A stretch of DNA of 44,686 nt, taken from the NCBI RefSeq assembly GCF_027924145.1, contig NZ_BRVP01000025.1:1-44686 (forward strand). Reading direction: 5' to 3'. Below, one piece after another: positions 24,329 through 33,395 of this stretch. Both the position numbers and the translations under genes were made by a program. Positions within the stretch are counted from its first letter, which is position 1, and each line of letters starts with the position of its first letter. Under the pieces are notes generated by a model. It searched no databases. It was not told where the DNA came from and saw only the letters and a list, made by a program, of their open reading frames with translations. Source of the stretch: Neptunitalea chrysea (GTDB lineage Bacteria > Bacteroidota > Bacteroidia > Flavobacteriales > Flavobacteriaceae).

Positions 24329-24727
24329 CCACTTGCGGGCATCTTTAATATTGGTGAACGACTGAAAAGGTCTAGGGCAAACGATTTTTTCAATTTGTTC
24401 AGATTCAAAACTTAACAAATCATTTTTCTTGTAGTTAACAACGGCAATGCATTTTAAATTAAGATGCATTTTTCTTAAAATCAAATAGTCTGTTGGAAAT
24501 ACGGAGTATGAATACACCCTGTTAGAAATTACGCCAAAACTTTTATTCTCACCATAAAACTTATCAATTAAAAAGCAAAGCTCTTTGCAGTTTTCAAAGT
24601 TAACAGTTACTCCTTCGTTAAATTCCGTAATTACGTATTTTTCAAAGAAATAGAAAGTGCCCATGTCCGTTTCGTACTTATCATGAAAGGCACCACAAAA
24701 GTCGTTCCCTAATCTCGCTTTTAACAT
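24308..24727 (-). CDS. protein of unknown function, STAS-like in outline
   Basis: A protein of 139 residues from the ATG at 24727 (MLKARLGNDF). A TTG at 24775 is in frame, but it overlaps TATATTTG (24780-24773), a perfect -7 box on this strand, so the TTG cannot be the start of a transcript from that promoter. No signal peptide or membrane helix is seen. The pattern FNEGVTVNFENCKELCFLIDKFYGE, then FGVISNRVYSYSVFPTDYL, alternates strands and helices like small STAS/SpoIIAA-type domains. That resemblance is structural guesswork. It is convergent with menD and overlaps it by 21 bases. Confidence 0.6.
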   Translation of the reverse strand: MLKARLGNDFCGAFHDKYETDMGTFYFFEKYVITEFNEGVTVNFENCKELCFLIDKFYGENKSFGVISNRVYSYSVFPTDYLILRKMHLNLKCIAVVNYKKNDLLSFESEQIEKIVCPRPFQSFTNIKDARKWLYSIVY

Positions 24728-24772
24728 ATTCCCACATAATATAAATTGATTAGACTTTTTGTTTTGGAGAAA

Positions 24773-24780
24773 CAAATATA
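24773..24780 (-). promoter_or_regulatory. candidate -7 box of the unknown minus-strand gene
   Basis: The minus strand reads TATATTTG, a full match to TAnnTTTG, 46 bases before the chosen ATG. It decides the start codon of that gene. Confidence 0.4.
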
Positions 24781-24901
24781 TATAATAGCCTAATTTTATA
24801 GTATAAAGAAATAATGTATTCGATTAAAGGAGTTTTCCGTCTGTTTATATGTTTATTATAGTCAAGTTTTGCTATAGTAGCTTAGCTATATTCTTTTAAC
24901 A

Positions 24902-24909
24902 TATATTTG
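24902..24909 (+). promoter_or_regulatory. candidate -7 box of the CvfB-like gene
   Basis: TATATTTG fully matches TAnnTTTG and lies 16 bases before the ATG; no clear -33 element is seen. Confidence 0.45.
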
Positions 24910-24925
24910 CATAAAATTTATAGAA

Positions 24926-25774
24926 ATGATTCAACTTGGGGTTTATAATAAATTACCAATTTTAAGAGATACATCGGTAGGTTTATATTTAGGAGATATT
25001 AATAATGAAGAGCAACAAATATTACTACCTAATAAGTATGTTCCGGAGACTTTTGAGATAGGAGATGTGTTAGAGGTATTTTGCTACCTTGACCATGAAG
25101 AAAGACCCGTGGCTACTACTTTAGAGCCATTTGTAGTTTTAAATAGTTTTGCCTTGCTTAAGGTAATTCAAGTAACAGAAATAGGAGCCTTTTTAGATTG
25201 GGGATTAGAAAAGCATCTGTTTGTACCGTTTAGAGAGCAAGCCAGAAAAATGGTGGAAGGAAAATGGTATGTAGTATATTTATATCTAGATGAAACCTCT
25301 GGTAGATTAGTTGGGTCTAGTAAAACCAATAATTTTATTTCTAATGAAGAGCTTACCATAGAAAAACTTGATGAGGTAGATTTAATTGTCTCTCGATTTA
25401 CAGATTTGGGAGTTGAGGTTATTATAAATCAGAAACATAAGGGGTTAGTTTATAATAACGAGATTTTTGAAGATTTATCATTAGGAGAAAAGCGTAGGGG
25501 AGTTATTAAAAAAATACGTGAAGACCATAAAATAGATGTTTCTTTTCAACAACTTGGTTATAAGAATATAGAACCTTCTTCTCAAAAAGTTTTAGAGTTT
25601 TTAAAACGTAATAATAGTTTTTTAGGACTACATGATAAAAGTACCCCAGAAGATATTGAAGCTATTTTAGGAATGAGTAAAAAGTCTTTTAAAAAATCAA
25701 TAGGTTACCTATACAAGCTTAAAATAATAGAGATAAAAGAAAATGGGATTTATTTACTTAATACCCAAGCTTAG
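24926..25774 (+). CDS. CvfB-like S1 RNA-binding protein
   Basis: A 282-residue protein built from S1-type OB folds in the arrangement of CvfB: an N-terminal S1-like domain (GLYLGDINNEEQQILLP, then VLEVFCYLDHEERPVATT), a central S1 domain (LKVIQVTEIGAFLDWGLEKHLFVPFREQ near 78-105), a third OB segment, and a C-terminal winged helix (SKKSFKKSIGYLYKLKIIEI). CvfB proteins bind RNA; in Staphylococcus they affect virulence gene expression, and their role in flavobacteria is not defined. It is monocistronic with a -7 box directly upstream. Confidence 0.85.
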   Translation: MIQLGVYNKLPILRDTSVGLYLGDINNEEQQILLPNKYVPETFEIGDVLEVFCYLDHEERPVATTLEPFVVLNSFALLKVIQVTEIGAFLDWGLEKHLFVPFREQARKMVEGKWYVVYLYLDETSGRLVGSSKTNNFISNEELTIEKLDEVDLIVSRFTDLGVEVIINQKHKGLVYNNEIFEDLSLGEKRRGVIKKIREDHKIDVSFQQLGYKNIEPSSQKVLEFLKRNNSFLGLHDKSTPEDIEAILGMSKKSFKKSIGYLYKLKIIEIKENGIYLLNTQA

Positions 25775-25870
25775 ATTGCTCAGTAAAATTGATTTTGGTG
25801 TTAATCGATAAAACAGGTTGTTGAAATAATTTTACAAAAGGATAATTTTTTATTTTTCACTTAATTAGGT

Positions 25871-25907
25871 ATTTAGGTTATTTTGGTAGCCCCTTAATAA
25901 CCTAAAT
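25871..25907 (+). promoter_or_regulatory. 12-bp perfect inverted repeat abutting the ECF sigma start codon
   Basis: ATTTAGGTTATT (25871-25882) and AATAACCTAAAT (25896-25907) are exact reverse complements separated by 13 bases (TTGGTAGCCCCTT). The right arm ends three bases before the ATG at 25911. It could be an operator or an RNA hairpin that hides the start site. TTATTTTG at 25878-25885 is a 7-of-8 -7 box inside it, so it could also be the promoter-operator. Confidence 0.6.
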
Positions 25908-25910
25908 TAT

Positions 25911-26477
25911 ATGCAGTCTAACCTTTTTCTTCTTGAACAAATAAGTAATGGGAATGTAACGGCTTTTAATCTTCTATATAAAAGCTACTGGGAAAAGTTA
26001 TATGCTTTTGCCTACCGTATCTCTAATGGAGATAAAGAGATTTCTCAGCAAATTGTTCAGGATGTGTTTGTATATATATGGGAAAAAAGAGCTTCACTAA
26101 AGGTTAGTAATTTAGATAGTTATTTATTTCAGGCAACCAAGTTTCAGGTATATACTTATTACAATAAACGAAAAATAGATACTGAGTATCTTGAAGAAAA
26201 TTTTGAAGCTTACTTAACCGAAATGAATTTTACAGAAGATAGCCCGATATATGAGATTTTGTATGGGGCAATAGAAAAACTCCCTGAAAAACGAAAAAAC
26301 ATTCTACTTCTTAATAAAATTCAAGGGCTGAATATAGAGCAAATAGCCGAGCAATTAAACATATCTCCACAAACAGTTAAAAATCAATTAGGGGCTGCTA
26401 TTAAACAATTACGAACAGAATTAAAAGATGTCTCTGTATTGTTAGTGCTGTTTGAGTTCTACAAAACATTACAATAA
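25911..26477 (+). CDS. ECF RNA polymerase sigma factor (FecI-like)
   Basis: A 188-residue sigma-70 family factor of the Bacteroidota ECF type. Region 2 is LLYKSYWEKLYAFAYRIS to QQIVQDVFVYIWEKRASL and SYLFQATKFQVYTYY, and region 4 is EKLPEKRKNILLLNKIQGL then IEQIAEQLNISPQTVKNQLG. It is followed by FecR, SusC with an STN domain, SusD and a phosphodiesterase, so it should transcribe the downstream transport genes when FecR is signalled by the occupied transporter. The inverted repeat at its start suggests an extra layer of control. Confidence 0.92.
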   Translation: MQSNLFLLEQISNGNVTAFNLLYKSYWEKLYAFAYRISNGDKEISQQIVQDVFVYIWEKRASLKVSNLDSYLFQATKFQVYTYYNKRKIDTEYLEENFEAYLTEMNFTEDSPIYEILYGAIEKLPEKRKNILLLNKIQGLNIEQIAEQLNISPQTVKNQLGAAIKQLRTELKDVSVLLVLFEFYKTLQ

Positions 26478-26561
26478 TATACACTTAATGTTATCATAAT
26501 ATCTACGGATAGTACTTTTTTGCTTCTTCGGTTACTTAACTACGAAGAAACAATAGTAACA

Positions 26562-27482
26562 GTGGATAGAAAACAACATATATTAAATGTTTTGGTAGGT
26601 AAGTTTTTTAAAGGAAAACTTTCTCATGAAGAGGATACCCTACTAAATGACTTTCTTACAAAAGAATATAATAGTGAAGAAAATACCATCGACAAGGGTA
26701 CTGATAAGGAAAAGCTGTCATCAGATATTTGGATTGGAGTAAAAAAACAAATTAGTCCGGCACCTAATGTAAGATACTTGCAATTTATAAAGTATGGTGT
26801 TGCAGCTTGTTTAGTTATAGCTATTTCTATTTCTTTTTTCCTGAAAAGCGAAAAACTAGAAATAGTAACTACTGGCGTTGCTATAGATTCCTTGCTATTA
26901 TCAGACGGATCATTAGTGTACCTAGGAGCACATACACAATTACAGTACCCAATGGAGTTTCATGGAAACAAAAGGGAGCTGGTTTTAGACTACGGAAATG
27001 CCTTCTTTAAAGTAACACCGAATAAAGAAAAACCCTTTGTGGTAACATCTAATAATGTAGCTACAAAGGTTTTGGGTACTTCATTTAATATAAAAACGTC
27101 AACCATAGAGACAGAGGTGGTTGTGGCTACAGGAAAAGTAAATGTGTCTTCAGCATCTAATAGTGTTGATCTGATTCCTTTTGAAAAAGTAATTAGCAGA
27201 GATCATAAGCTAATTAAAGAAGTAGTACAGCATAACGAATTTAGTAATTGGTATAAAAGGGAATTCAATTTTAATGAAGTGACTTTAGCAGCTCTTACCA
27301 GTTTATTGGAATACAAATATAATGTAGCGTTCTCTTTTGAGGACGATACTTTTCAAGATCAAAAGATTAACTTATATATTTCTCCAGAAGATACTTTAAA
27401 CGAAGTATTAGAAAACCTTTCATTTATAACCGAATTAAATTTTAATAGACATGATCAAAAAGTAATTGTAACTAAAAACTAA
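26562..27482 (+). CDS. FecR-family anti-sigma/signal transducer
   Basis: An inner-membrane sensor of the cell-surface signalling system. I choose the GTG at 26562 (VDRKQHILNVLVGKF, 306 residues), which fits the usual N-terminal sigma-binding start; a TTG at 26520 would add 14 residues, and no ATG is available. Residues 1-75 are the cytoplasmic part, a membrane helix follows (KYGVAACLVIAISISFFL), then the periplasmic FecR domain (DGSLVYLGAHTQLQYP, GNAFFKVTPNKEKPFVV, TKVLGTSFNI), and a C-terminal domain of the DUF4974 type (FNEVTLAALTSLLEYKYNV) that meets the STN domain of the TonB-dependent transporter. It lies 84 bases after the sigma gene. Confidence 0.88.
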   Translation: MDRKQHILNVLVGKFFKGKLSHEEDTLLNDFLTKEYNSEENTIDKGTDKEKLSSDIWIGVKKQISPAPNVRYLQFIKYGVAACLVIAISISFFLKSEKLEIVTTGVAIDSLLLSDGSLVYLGAHTQLQYPMEFHGNKRELVLDYGNAFFKVTPNKEKPFVVTSNNVATKVLGTSFNIKTSTIETEVVVATGKVNVSSASNSVDLIPFEKVISRDHKLIKEVVQHNEFSNWYKREFNFNEVTLAALTSLLEYKYNVAFSFEDDTFQDQKINLYISPEDTLNEVLENLSFITELNFNRHDQKVIVTKN

Positions 27483-27485
27483 TGA

Positions 27486-27522
27486 AACAAAAAATCCACA
27501 ATTGTTGCAGCAATTGTGGATT
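27486..27522 (-). terminator. hairpin in the fecR-susC gap, T-run on the minus strand
   Basis: AATCCACAATTG (27493-27504) and CAATTGTGGATT (27511-27522) pair perfectly around a 6-base loop. On the plus strand no T-run follows, so it should not stop susC transcription. On the minus strand it is followed by TTTTTTG, the form of an intrinsic terminator, which would suit an antisense RNA. It may also be a processing or stability hairpin before susC. Confidence 0.45.
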
Positions 27523-27559
27523 GTGAAAGTATTGACAAACTGAATAATCAACACTAAAA

Positions 27560-30500
27560 ATGTATTTTTTTAAAAACAAATTTCAAAATTTTAAAACGAT
27601 AACCAGTATACTACTATTCTTGTTTTCGTTTAACTGTCTGTGGTCTAACAACCTTTCTTATCAGGCAAATATAACTATTTCTTCTAAAAGCATTACGCTT
27701 AATTCTCTGTTTTCTGAGTTAGAAAAACAAACAAGCTACACCTTTAATTTTGGGGAAGATATCCTTAAAGATGAGCACACTTATGATGTAAATTATGTTC
27801 AAACCGATATTGAAGAGGTGATGAATGATATTTCTGTTAGAGCTAAACTTTCTTATGTGATTAATAAGGAGAAAGTTTTGATTAGAAAGAAGCATGATGA
27901 CCAAGGTGCTGTTAATTATCAGAAAGTTATAAAAGGAATTATAACTGATGAAAATAACGTTCCGTTACCTATGGTGAATATTGCAGAGCAAGGAACTGCC
28001 AATGGTACAGTAACTACTTTTGAAGGAACCTTTACCATGAATCTTACCACTGAAAATCCGGTGTTAGTTTTTGCCTATATGGGGTTTGAAACAGTAGCAA
28101 TAGAGGTTGGTTCTCAAAGTTACATGACGGTAGTTATGGAGCCTTCTGAAAATTCATTAGAAGAGGTAGTAGTTATTGGGTATGGTAAAGAAAAGAAAAG
28201 AGATTTAACCGGAACTGTGGCTTCTGTAAGTGGAGAGGAGTTACAAGAGATTCCTTCTACTAATACGGTTCAGGCATTAAAAGGTAAGGTAGCCGGGTTA
28301 GATATTATAGATAACGGGCACCAACCTGGAGGAGGTGTAACTATAAACATAAGGGGGCAACGTTCTATAACAGCGAGCAACTCTCCTTTAATTGTAGTAG
28401 ATGGAATTCCGGTTATTGATGGTTTAAACGATTTAAATCCTAATGATGTAGCCTCGGTAGAGGTTTTAAAAGATGCATCTGCGTCGGCTATTTATGGTTC
28501 TAGAGCCTCTAACGGGGTTATTATTATTACCACTAGAAGAGGTAAAAATGATGAGGTTCGTATTAGTTATAATGGATACTACGGTATTACATCGGTATCT
28601 AAAAAAGTAGATATGATGAATGGTGAGGAGTTTGCTCAATTAAGAAGAGAAGCTTACCGTACGTATAATGGAGGAGATACTTATTCTACAGATGCTTCAA
28701 TTTTTGATGCTATTGCCTTAAACGCTATAGCTAACAAAGAATATACAAATTGGCAAGATGTTATATTTGAAGAAGGTTATAAGCAAAGCCATCAACTTTC
28801 TGCAATTGGTGGAAATAAGAAATTTAAATATGCTATTTCTGCAAACTACTATGATGAGCAAGGTATTGTAGACAATTCAGGATTTAAAAGATATTCATTA
28901 CGTGTAAATACAGATTATGTAAAAAGTGAACGTTTAAAGTTTGGTGTTTCTTCTTATATAAGTCGTTCTAAGCAAGAAGTAGTAGAAAGTGACATCTATG
29001 ATTATGTTTTAAAATTAAGTCCTCTAGGAAGAGCGTATGATGATAATGGAGATATCTTGTTTAGACCAACAACTGATGAAGGTAAGTTGATTAACCCATT
29101 ATCTCAGTTTCAGAATGCAGTAAATGAAAACTTTACTACACGCTTATTTGCTAGCTTATATGTAGAATATGAATTGTTTGATGGATTAACGTATAAATTA
29201 AAAGCAGGGCCTGATTATAAACATACATTTGGCGGATATTTTAATGGAGAAGAAACTATAGCTAATCAAGGGGAGGGAACTACAGCTGGTAATTCTAACA
29301 CTAACGTTACCTCGTTAACAATAGAGAATGTATTAGATTTTAATAAAAGAATAAATGCAAATAACGAACTTAATATAACCTTAGTTAGTAGCTACCAAAA
29401 ACAAATAACTAAGAGTACTTATATTAACGTAAACGACATACCATTTAGTTCTAAATTATACTATGATTTAGGAGCTGGTTCTGTAACTAGCTATGGTACT
29501 ACTTATAGTGACTGGTCTTTAATGTCATATGTAGGTAGAGTAAATTATAAATTTAAGAATCGTTATTTGTTTACTGCTACTGCTAGAGCCGATGGTTCAT
29601 CTAGGTTAGCAGATACTAATAAATGGGGCTTTTTCCCTTCTGCTGCAGTGGCGTGGATAGCCTCTGAAGAAAGTTTTTTAAAAGATAATTTCTCAAAACT
29701 TTCTAACTTAAAACTGCGCTTGAGTTATGGCGAAACAGGTAATACAGCTATTTCTCCTTACCAAACATTAAGTACCTATTCTAAAGATTCCTATTCTTTT
29801 GGAGATACCGGTTATGTAACCTATACACCAAGTTCTTTGGCAAATGAGGATCTGAAGTGGGAAACTACTAAGGAATTAAACATTGGTTTAGACGCTGGTT
29901 TTTTCGATAATCGTTTCTCGGCTAGTATTAACTATTATATAGCTAAAACTAGCGATTTATTATTACAGAGAAGTATTCCTGTTAGTTCTGGTTTCGAAAC
30001 TGCTATGCAAAATATTGGTAGTACAGAAAACAGAGGTTTAGAAGTTACTGTAAACTCGGTAAACGTAGATAACGGTAAATTTAGATGGGAAACTACAGTA
30101 ACATTTGCACGTAATAAGAACAAAATAACCGATTTATATGGTGATGGTACTTTGGCAGATATTGATAACGCATGGTTTGTAAATTCACCAATTAACGTTT
30201 ATTACGATTATGTAGCAGAAGGAGTTTGGCAACAAGAAGAAGCCGCAGAGGCGGCATCTTATGGGTATAATGTTGGAGAAATAAAAGTAAAAGACCTTAA
30301 TAATGATGGTGTTATAGATGATGATGATAGAACAATTATAGGAGCTAATACGCCTAAATGGACGGCTGGTTTAACCAATAGAGTTTCTTATAAAAACTTC
30401 GATTTGTCGTTTGTTTTATATGCTAGACAAGGGAATGTAACCTACTCTAAATTCTATGATGATTATAATACCCTTGGTGGTAAATATAATAACATAGATG

Positions 30501-30817
30501 TAGATTATTATTTACCAGAATCTACTACTAATGCAAATCCAAGACCTTATTACAATATGCAAGACAGCAAATCTTCTGCTTTAGCGTATAGAGAAATCAA
30601 CTTTGTGAAAGTTAGAAACATTGTATTAGGGTATACATTACCGGAAAGTACTTTCAAGAAGTTTGGTGTAGAAAACGTAAGATTCAATATTACTGCAGAG
30701 AATCCTTTTACGTTTACAAAATATGAAGGATATGATCCTGAATATGAGGCTTCAGGAGAGAAAGCTTCGTATCCGGCTACACGATTTATTTCAATTGGTT
30801 TAAATGTTAATTTCTAA
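27560..30817 (+). CDS. SusC/RagA-type TonB-dependent transporter with STN signalling domain
   Basis: A 1085-residue outer-membrane transporter. Signal peptide 1-30; STN domain about 38-112 (SITLNSLFSELEKQTSYTFN), which talks to FecR; a carboxypeptidase-regulatory-like domain about 125-200 (KGIITDENNVPLPMVNI, VVVIGYGKEKKRDLTG); a plug about 205-320 (GKVAGLDIID, GSRASNGVIIITTRRGK); then a 22-stranded barrel ending FISIGLNVNF with a terminal aromatic. It forms a pair with the SusD gene 17 bases downstream. Neighbours point to uptake of a glycerophosphodiester or a related phospholipid headgroup; no glycan-active enzyme is present. The substrate is inferred. Confidence 0.93.
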   Translation: MYFFKNKFQNFKTITSILLFLFSFNCLWSNNLSYQANITISSKSITLNSLFSELEKQTSYTFNFGEDILKDEHTYDVNYVQTDIEEVMNDISVRAKLSYVINKEKVLIRKKHDDQGAVNYQKVIKGIITDENNVPLPMVNIAEQGTANGTVTTFEGTFTMNLTTENPVLVFAYMGFETVAIEVGSQSYMTVVMEPSENSLEEVVVIGYGKEKKRDLTGTVASVSGEELQEIPSTNTVQALKGKVAGLDIIDNGHQPGGGVTINIRGQRSITASNSPLIVVDGIPVIDGLNDLNPNDVASVEVLKDASASAIYGSRASNGVIIITTRRGKNDEVRISYNGYYGITSVSKKVDMMNGEEFAQLRREAYRTYNGGDTYSTDASIFDAIALNAIANKEYTNWQDVIFEEGYKQSHQLSAIGGNKKFKYAISANYYDEQGIVDNSGFKRYSLRVNTDYVKSERLKFGVSSYISRSKQEVVESDIYDYVLKLSPLGRAYDDNGDILFRPTTDEGKLINPLSQFQNAVNENFTTRLFASLYVEYELFDGLTYKLKAGPDYKHTFGGYFNGEETIANQGEGTTAGNSNTNVTSLTIENVLDFNKRINANNELNITLVSSYQKQITKSTYINVNDIPFSSKLYYDLGAGSVTSYGTTYSDWSLMSYVGRVNYKFKNRYLFTATARADGSSRLADTNKWGFFPSAAVAWIASEESFLKDNFSKLSNLKLRLSYGETGNTAISPYQTLSTYSKDSYSFGDTGYVTYTPSSLANEDLKWETTKELNIGLDAGFFDNRFSASINYYIAKTSDLLLQRSIPVSSGFETAMQNIGSTENRGLEVTVNSVNVDNGKFRWETTVTFARNKNKITDLYGDGTLADIDNAWFVNSPINVYYDYVAEGVWQQEEAAEAASYGYNVGEIKVKDLNNDGVIDDDDRTIIGANTPKWTAGLTNRVSYKNFDLSFVLYARQGNVTYSKFYDDYNTLGGKYNNIDVDYYLPESTTNANPRPYYNMQDSKSSALAYREINFVKVRNIVLGYTLPESTFKKFGVENVRFNITAENPFTFTKYEGYDPEYEASGEKASYPATRFISIGLNVNF

Positions 30818-30834
30818 AAAAAAATAGTTGAATA

Positions 30835-32415
30835 ATGAAAACTATAAAAAATATAATCAAAGGTTTTTCATTTCTATTGCTTTTACTATCAGTAGGATGC
30901 TCATTAGATGAAAACCCGTATACAACAACTACAGCACCTATTTTATTTGCTAATGAAGACGGAGTTAAACAAGCGTTAGCGGGTACGTATTCACCATTAC
31001 GTTATATCTATGGTAGACAGTCTAGTTTATTATTAACCACTTCTGGAACTGATATTTTTCAGCATGGTAATGATGGAGATTGGGAACTAGATGAATATAG
31101 TAATGATTTAAATCCGGCTCAGGGAAGAGTTGATAGAGTGTGGGGAGAACTATATGAAGGCGTATCTGCTGCTAATTCATTTTTAATGAATATTGAAGAG
31201 GTAGACTTTTTAGATGCAGATCTTAAAGCAACTTACATTGCAGAGGTTAGATTTATTAGAGCGCATTTTTATTATTGGTTAACCATGCAATGGGGAGATG
31301 TTGTATTTATGGACAAAGCTTCAGCAGAAGTAAATACAAATACTACAAGAACAGCAAAAGAAACGATATGGCAGTTTATGTTAGAAGATACTCAGTTTGC
31401 TATTGATAACTTAGATTGGGAAGCAGAGGAATACGGAAGAATAACAAAAGGAGCTGCATTACAACAATTGGTTTTAGTAAATATGCTACTAGGTAATTAT
31501 ACCGATGCAAAAATAGCATTAGATGCTATTATAAATCAAGGACCTTATGCTTTAGAACCTACCTTTGCCGATGTTTTTGATTATGACAATCAGGAAAATG
31601 GTGAGATTATATTTTCTATACAGTATACCAATGATAATGTGTATAACGGAGATGGTAACAGAGGACACTTGTTTTTTACCCCAAACTATGCGGCATTTGC
31701 AGGTTTAGAAAGAGATGCTTCTCAGGGAGGTAGGCCTTATACTCGTTTCAGACCAACAGAATTCTTTAGAAATTTATTTGAAGATGACGATACTCGTTTT
31801 GATGAAACTTTCAGAAGAGTTTGGTATTACAATGTAGATGGATATACTGCCGATGTTGATTTTAACGGACAAATGGTGGCAGTACAAGAAGGGGATAGCG
31901 TTGTATGGGATATTCAGGATGATTACGGAAATGTACTTTACCAGAGTAAAATAGCACCAAACAGAGATGATATGCACTGGGGAATGAAAAAGCATGATGA
32001 CCCAACAAGAAGTTCGCCCAATGAAAAAGCTGGTTTCAGAGATTTCTTTGTGTATAGATTAGCTGAAACGTATTTATTAAAAGCAGAAGTAGAATTTGAG
32101 TTAGGGAATACTTCTGAAGCAGCATCTGCATTAAATGTTGTTAGAAACAGAGCAGCGGCATCTGGTAGTATTCTTCCTCAGGTAACGGCTTTTACCATAG
32201 ATATGGACACTATTTTAGATGAGCGCGCAAGAGAACTTGGTGGAGAGGAAAAACGCTGGATTGATTTAAAAAGAACCGGGCGACTATTAGATCGTGTTCG
32301 TTTATATAATCCGAATGCAAGTGCTAATGTTAAAGAATATCATTTGTTAAGACCTATTCCGCAATCTGAAATAGATGCAAGTACTGCAGGAATGAAACAG
32401 AATCCGGGATATTAA
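30835..32415 (+). CDS. SusD/RagB-type surface lipoprotein
   Basis: A 526-residue lid protein of the SusC/SusD pair. It has a lipoprotein signal (LLLLLSVGC, lipid at C22), then SLDENP, an acidic stretch resembling the surface-export signal of Bacteroidota lipoproteins, which would place it on the cell surface. The N-terminal helices carry AEVRFIRAHFYYWLTMQWGD and the C-terminus has the SusD-typical LDERARELGGEEKRWIDLKRTGRL and ending. It binds ligand outside and closes over the SusC barrel. It follows susC by 17 bases and precedes the phosphodiesterase by 10, as one operon. Confidence 0.93.
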   Translation: MKTIKNIIKGFSFLLLLLSVGCSLDENPYTTTTAPILFANEDGVKQALAGTYSPLRYIYGRQSSLLLTTSGTDIFQHGNDGDWELDEYSNDLNPAQGRVDRVWGELYEGVSAANSFLMNIEEVDFLDADLKATYIAEVRFIRAHFYYWLTMQWGDVVFMDKASAEVNTNTTRTAKETIWQFMLEDTQFAIDNLDWEAEEYGRITKGAALQQLVLVNMLLGNYTDAKIALDAIINQGPYALEPTFADVFDYDNQENGEIIFSIQYTNDNVYNGDGNRGHLFFTPNYAAFAGLERDASQGGRPYTRFRPTEFFRNLFEDDDTRFDETFRRVWYYNVDGYTADVDFNGQMVAVQEGDSVVWDIQDDYGNVLYQSKIAPNRDDMHWGMKKHDDPTRSSPNEKAGFRDFFVYRLAETYLLKAEVEFELGNTSEAASALNVVRNRAAASGSILPQVTAFTIDMDTILDERARELGGEEKRWIDLKRTGRLLDRVRLYNPNASANVKEYHLLRPIPQSEIDASTAGMKQNPGY

Positions 32416-32425
32416 ATACATTGCT

Positions 32426-33283
32426 ATGTACAAAAGAGTCATTTATTTACTGATTGTTTTTTTAATAGGGCTTAGCGACTTTTGTTTTGCCCAAACAAGA
32501 GTAGATAGTTTATTAAACGATTTTTTAAAACATCCAGAATATATTTTGGTGGCAGCTCATAGAGCTGCCCACCAAGAATTTCCAGAGAATTCTGAAAAGG
32601 CAATTTTAGAAGCAATACGAGTTAAAACAGATATTGTAGAGCTAGATGTAAGGGAAACAAAAGATCATGAATTAGTGATTATTCATGATAGAACTATTGA
32701 TCGTACAACTACAGGAAAAGGATTGGTGAAAAACTTTACTCTTGCAGAGTTAAAAGCCCTTAGGTTAATTTTTAATGGGGAGCCTACAGATCAGGTTATC
32801 TTAACTTTTGATGAGGCTTTAAAACTTTGTAAAGACAAGATTATTGTAGATGTTGATTTTAAAGCAGAAACCAAGGAGTCTTTTGTAAATGCTTTGAATA
32901 TTCTTAAGGCTAACCAAATGGAAGATGAGGTGCTGTTTTATATCTATGATGATTATAAGCTAATTAAAAAGCTACGCAAATTAGATGAAGATATAACCGT
33001 AATGCCAAGAGCTTATTCTGAAAAAAATATTGATAAAATATTAAAGTTTGAAGATATTAAAGTAATCCATGTAGACTTTACGTTTTATACAGACGCACTT
33101 ATGCAAGAAGTATTGGATGCTCAATCTCGTGTTTGGGCTAATGCTTTAGGGAAATATGATACTGAACAACAAGAATCAGGAACAGGGTATGACACTATTA
33201 TTAAGAAAAACGTAAATGTGATTCAAACAGATTACCCGAAAGAATTATTAGTTTATTTAAGAGCGCACAAATTACATCGGTAA
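32426..33283 (+). CDS. secreted glycerophosphodiester phosphodiesterase
   Basis: A 285-residue enzyme with a Sec signal peptide ending near FCFAQ22. The GDPD TIM barrel carries HR (H45-R46) with E54, the metal-binding E72-x-D74 in VELDVRET, H87 in IIHDRTIDRTT, then later VDVDFKAE and NVIQTDYP. It hydrolyses glycerophosphodiesters (for example glycerophosphocholine or -ethanolamine) to glycerol-3-phosphate plus an alcohol, here in the periplasm. The HRG of many homologues is HRA here. Last gene of the sigma-FecR-SusCD operon, it defines the likely substrate class of the transporter. A terminator follows. Confidence 0.88.
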   Translation: MYKRVIYLLIVFLIGLSDFCFAQTRVDSLLNDFLKHPEYILVAAHRAAHQEFPENSEKAILEAIRVKTDIVELDVRETKDHELVIIHDRTIDRTTTGKGLVKNFTLAELKALRLIFNGEPTDQVILTFDEALKLCKDKIIVDVDFKAETKESFVNALNILKANQMEDEVLFYIYDDYKLIKKLRKLDEDITVMPRAYSEKNIDKILKFEDIKVIHVDFTFYTDALMQEVLDAQSRVWANALGKYDTEQQESGTGYDTIIKKNVNVIQTDYPKELLVYLRAHKLHR

Positions 33284-33315
33284 TTAATGTGTTTGTTTTG
33301 TTTTTTGAGTTACTA

Positions 33316-33350
33316 AAAAGCCGCTATTTTTAATAGCGGCTTTTGTTTTA
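33316..33350. terminator. bidirectional terminator after the phosphodiesterase gene
   Basis: AAAAGCCGCTATT / AATAGCGGCTTTT is a 13-bp perfect stem with a 3-base loop. T-rich tracts follow in both directions, suiting the convergent genes either side. Confidence 0.85.
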
Positions 33351-33395
33351 TCTTGTTGAGACATTCATGTCTCAAAATGTATAAAAGTCTAATAA

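Noticed and set aside
26520-26561. TTG at 26520 as the start of the FecR gene.
   Set aside because: The extra 14 residues do not resemble FecR N-termini; the GTG at 26562 gives the expected start. Some uncertainty remains, as neither is ATG.
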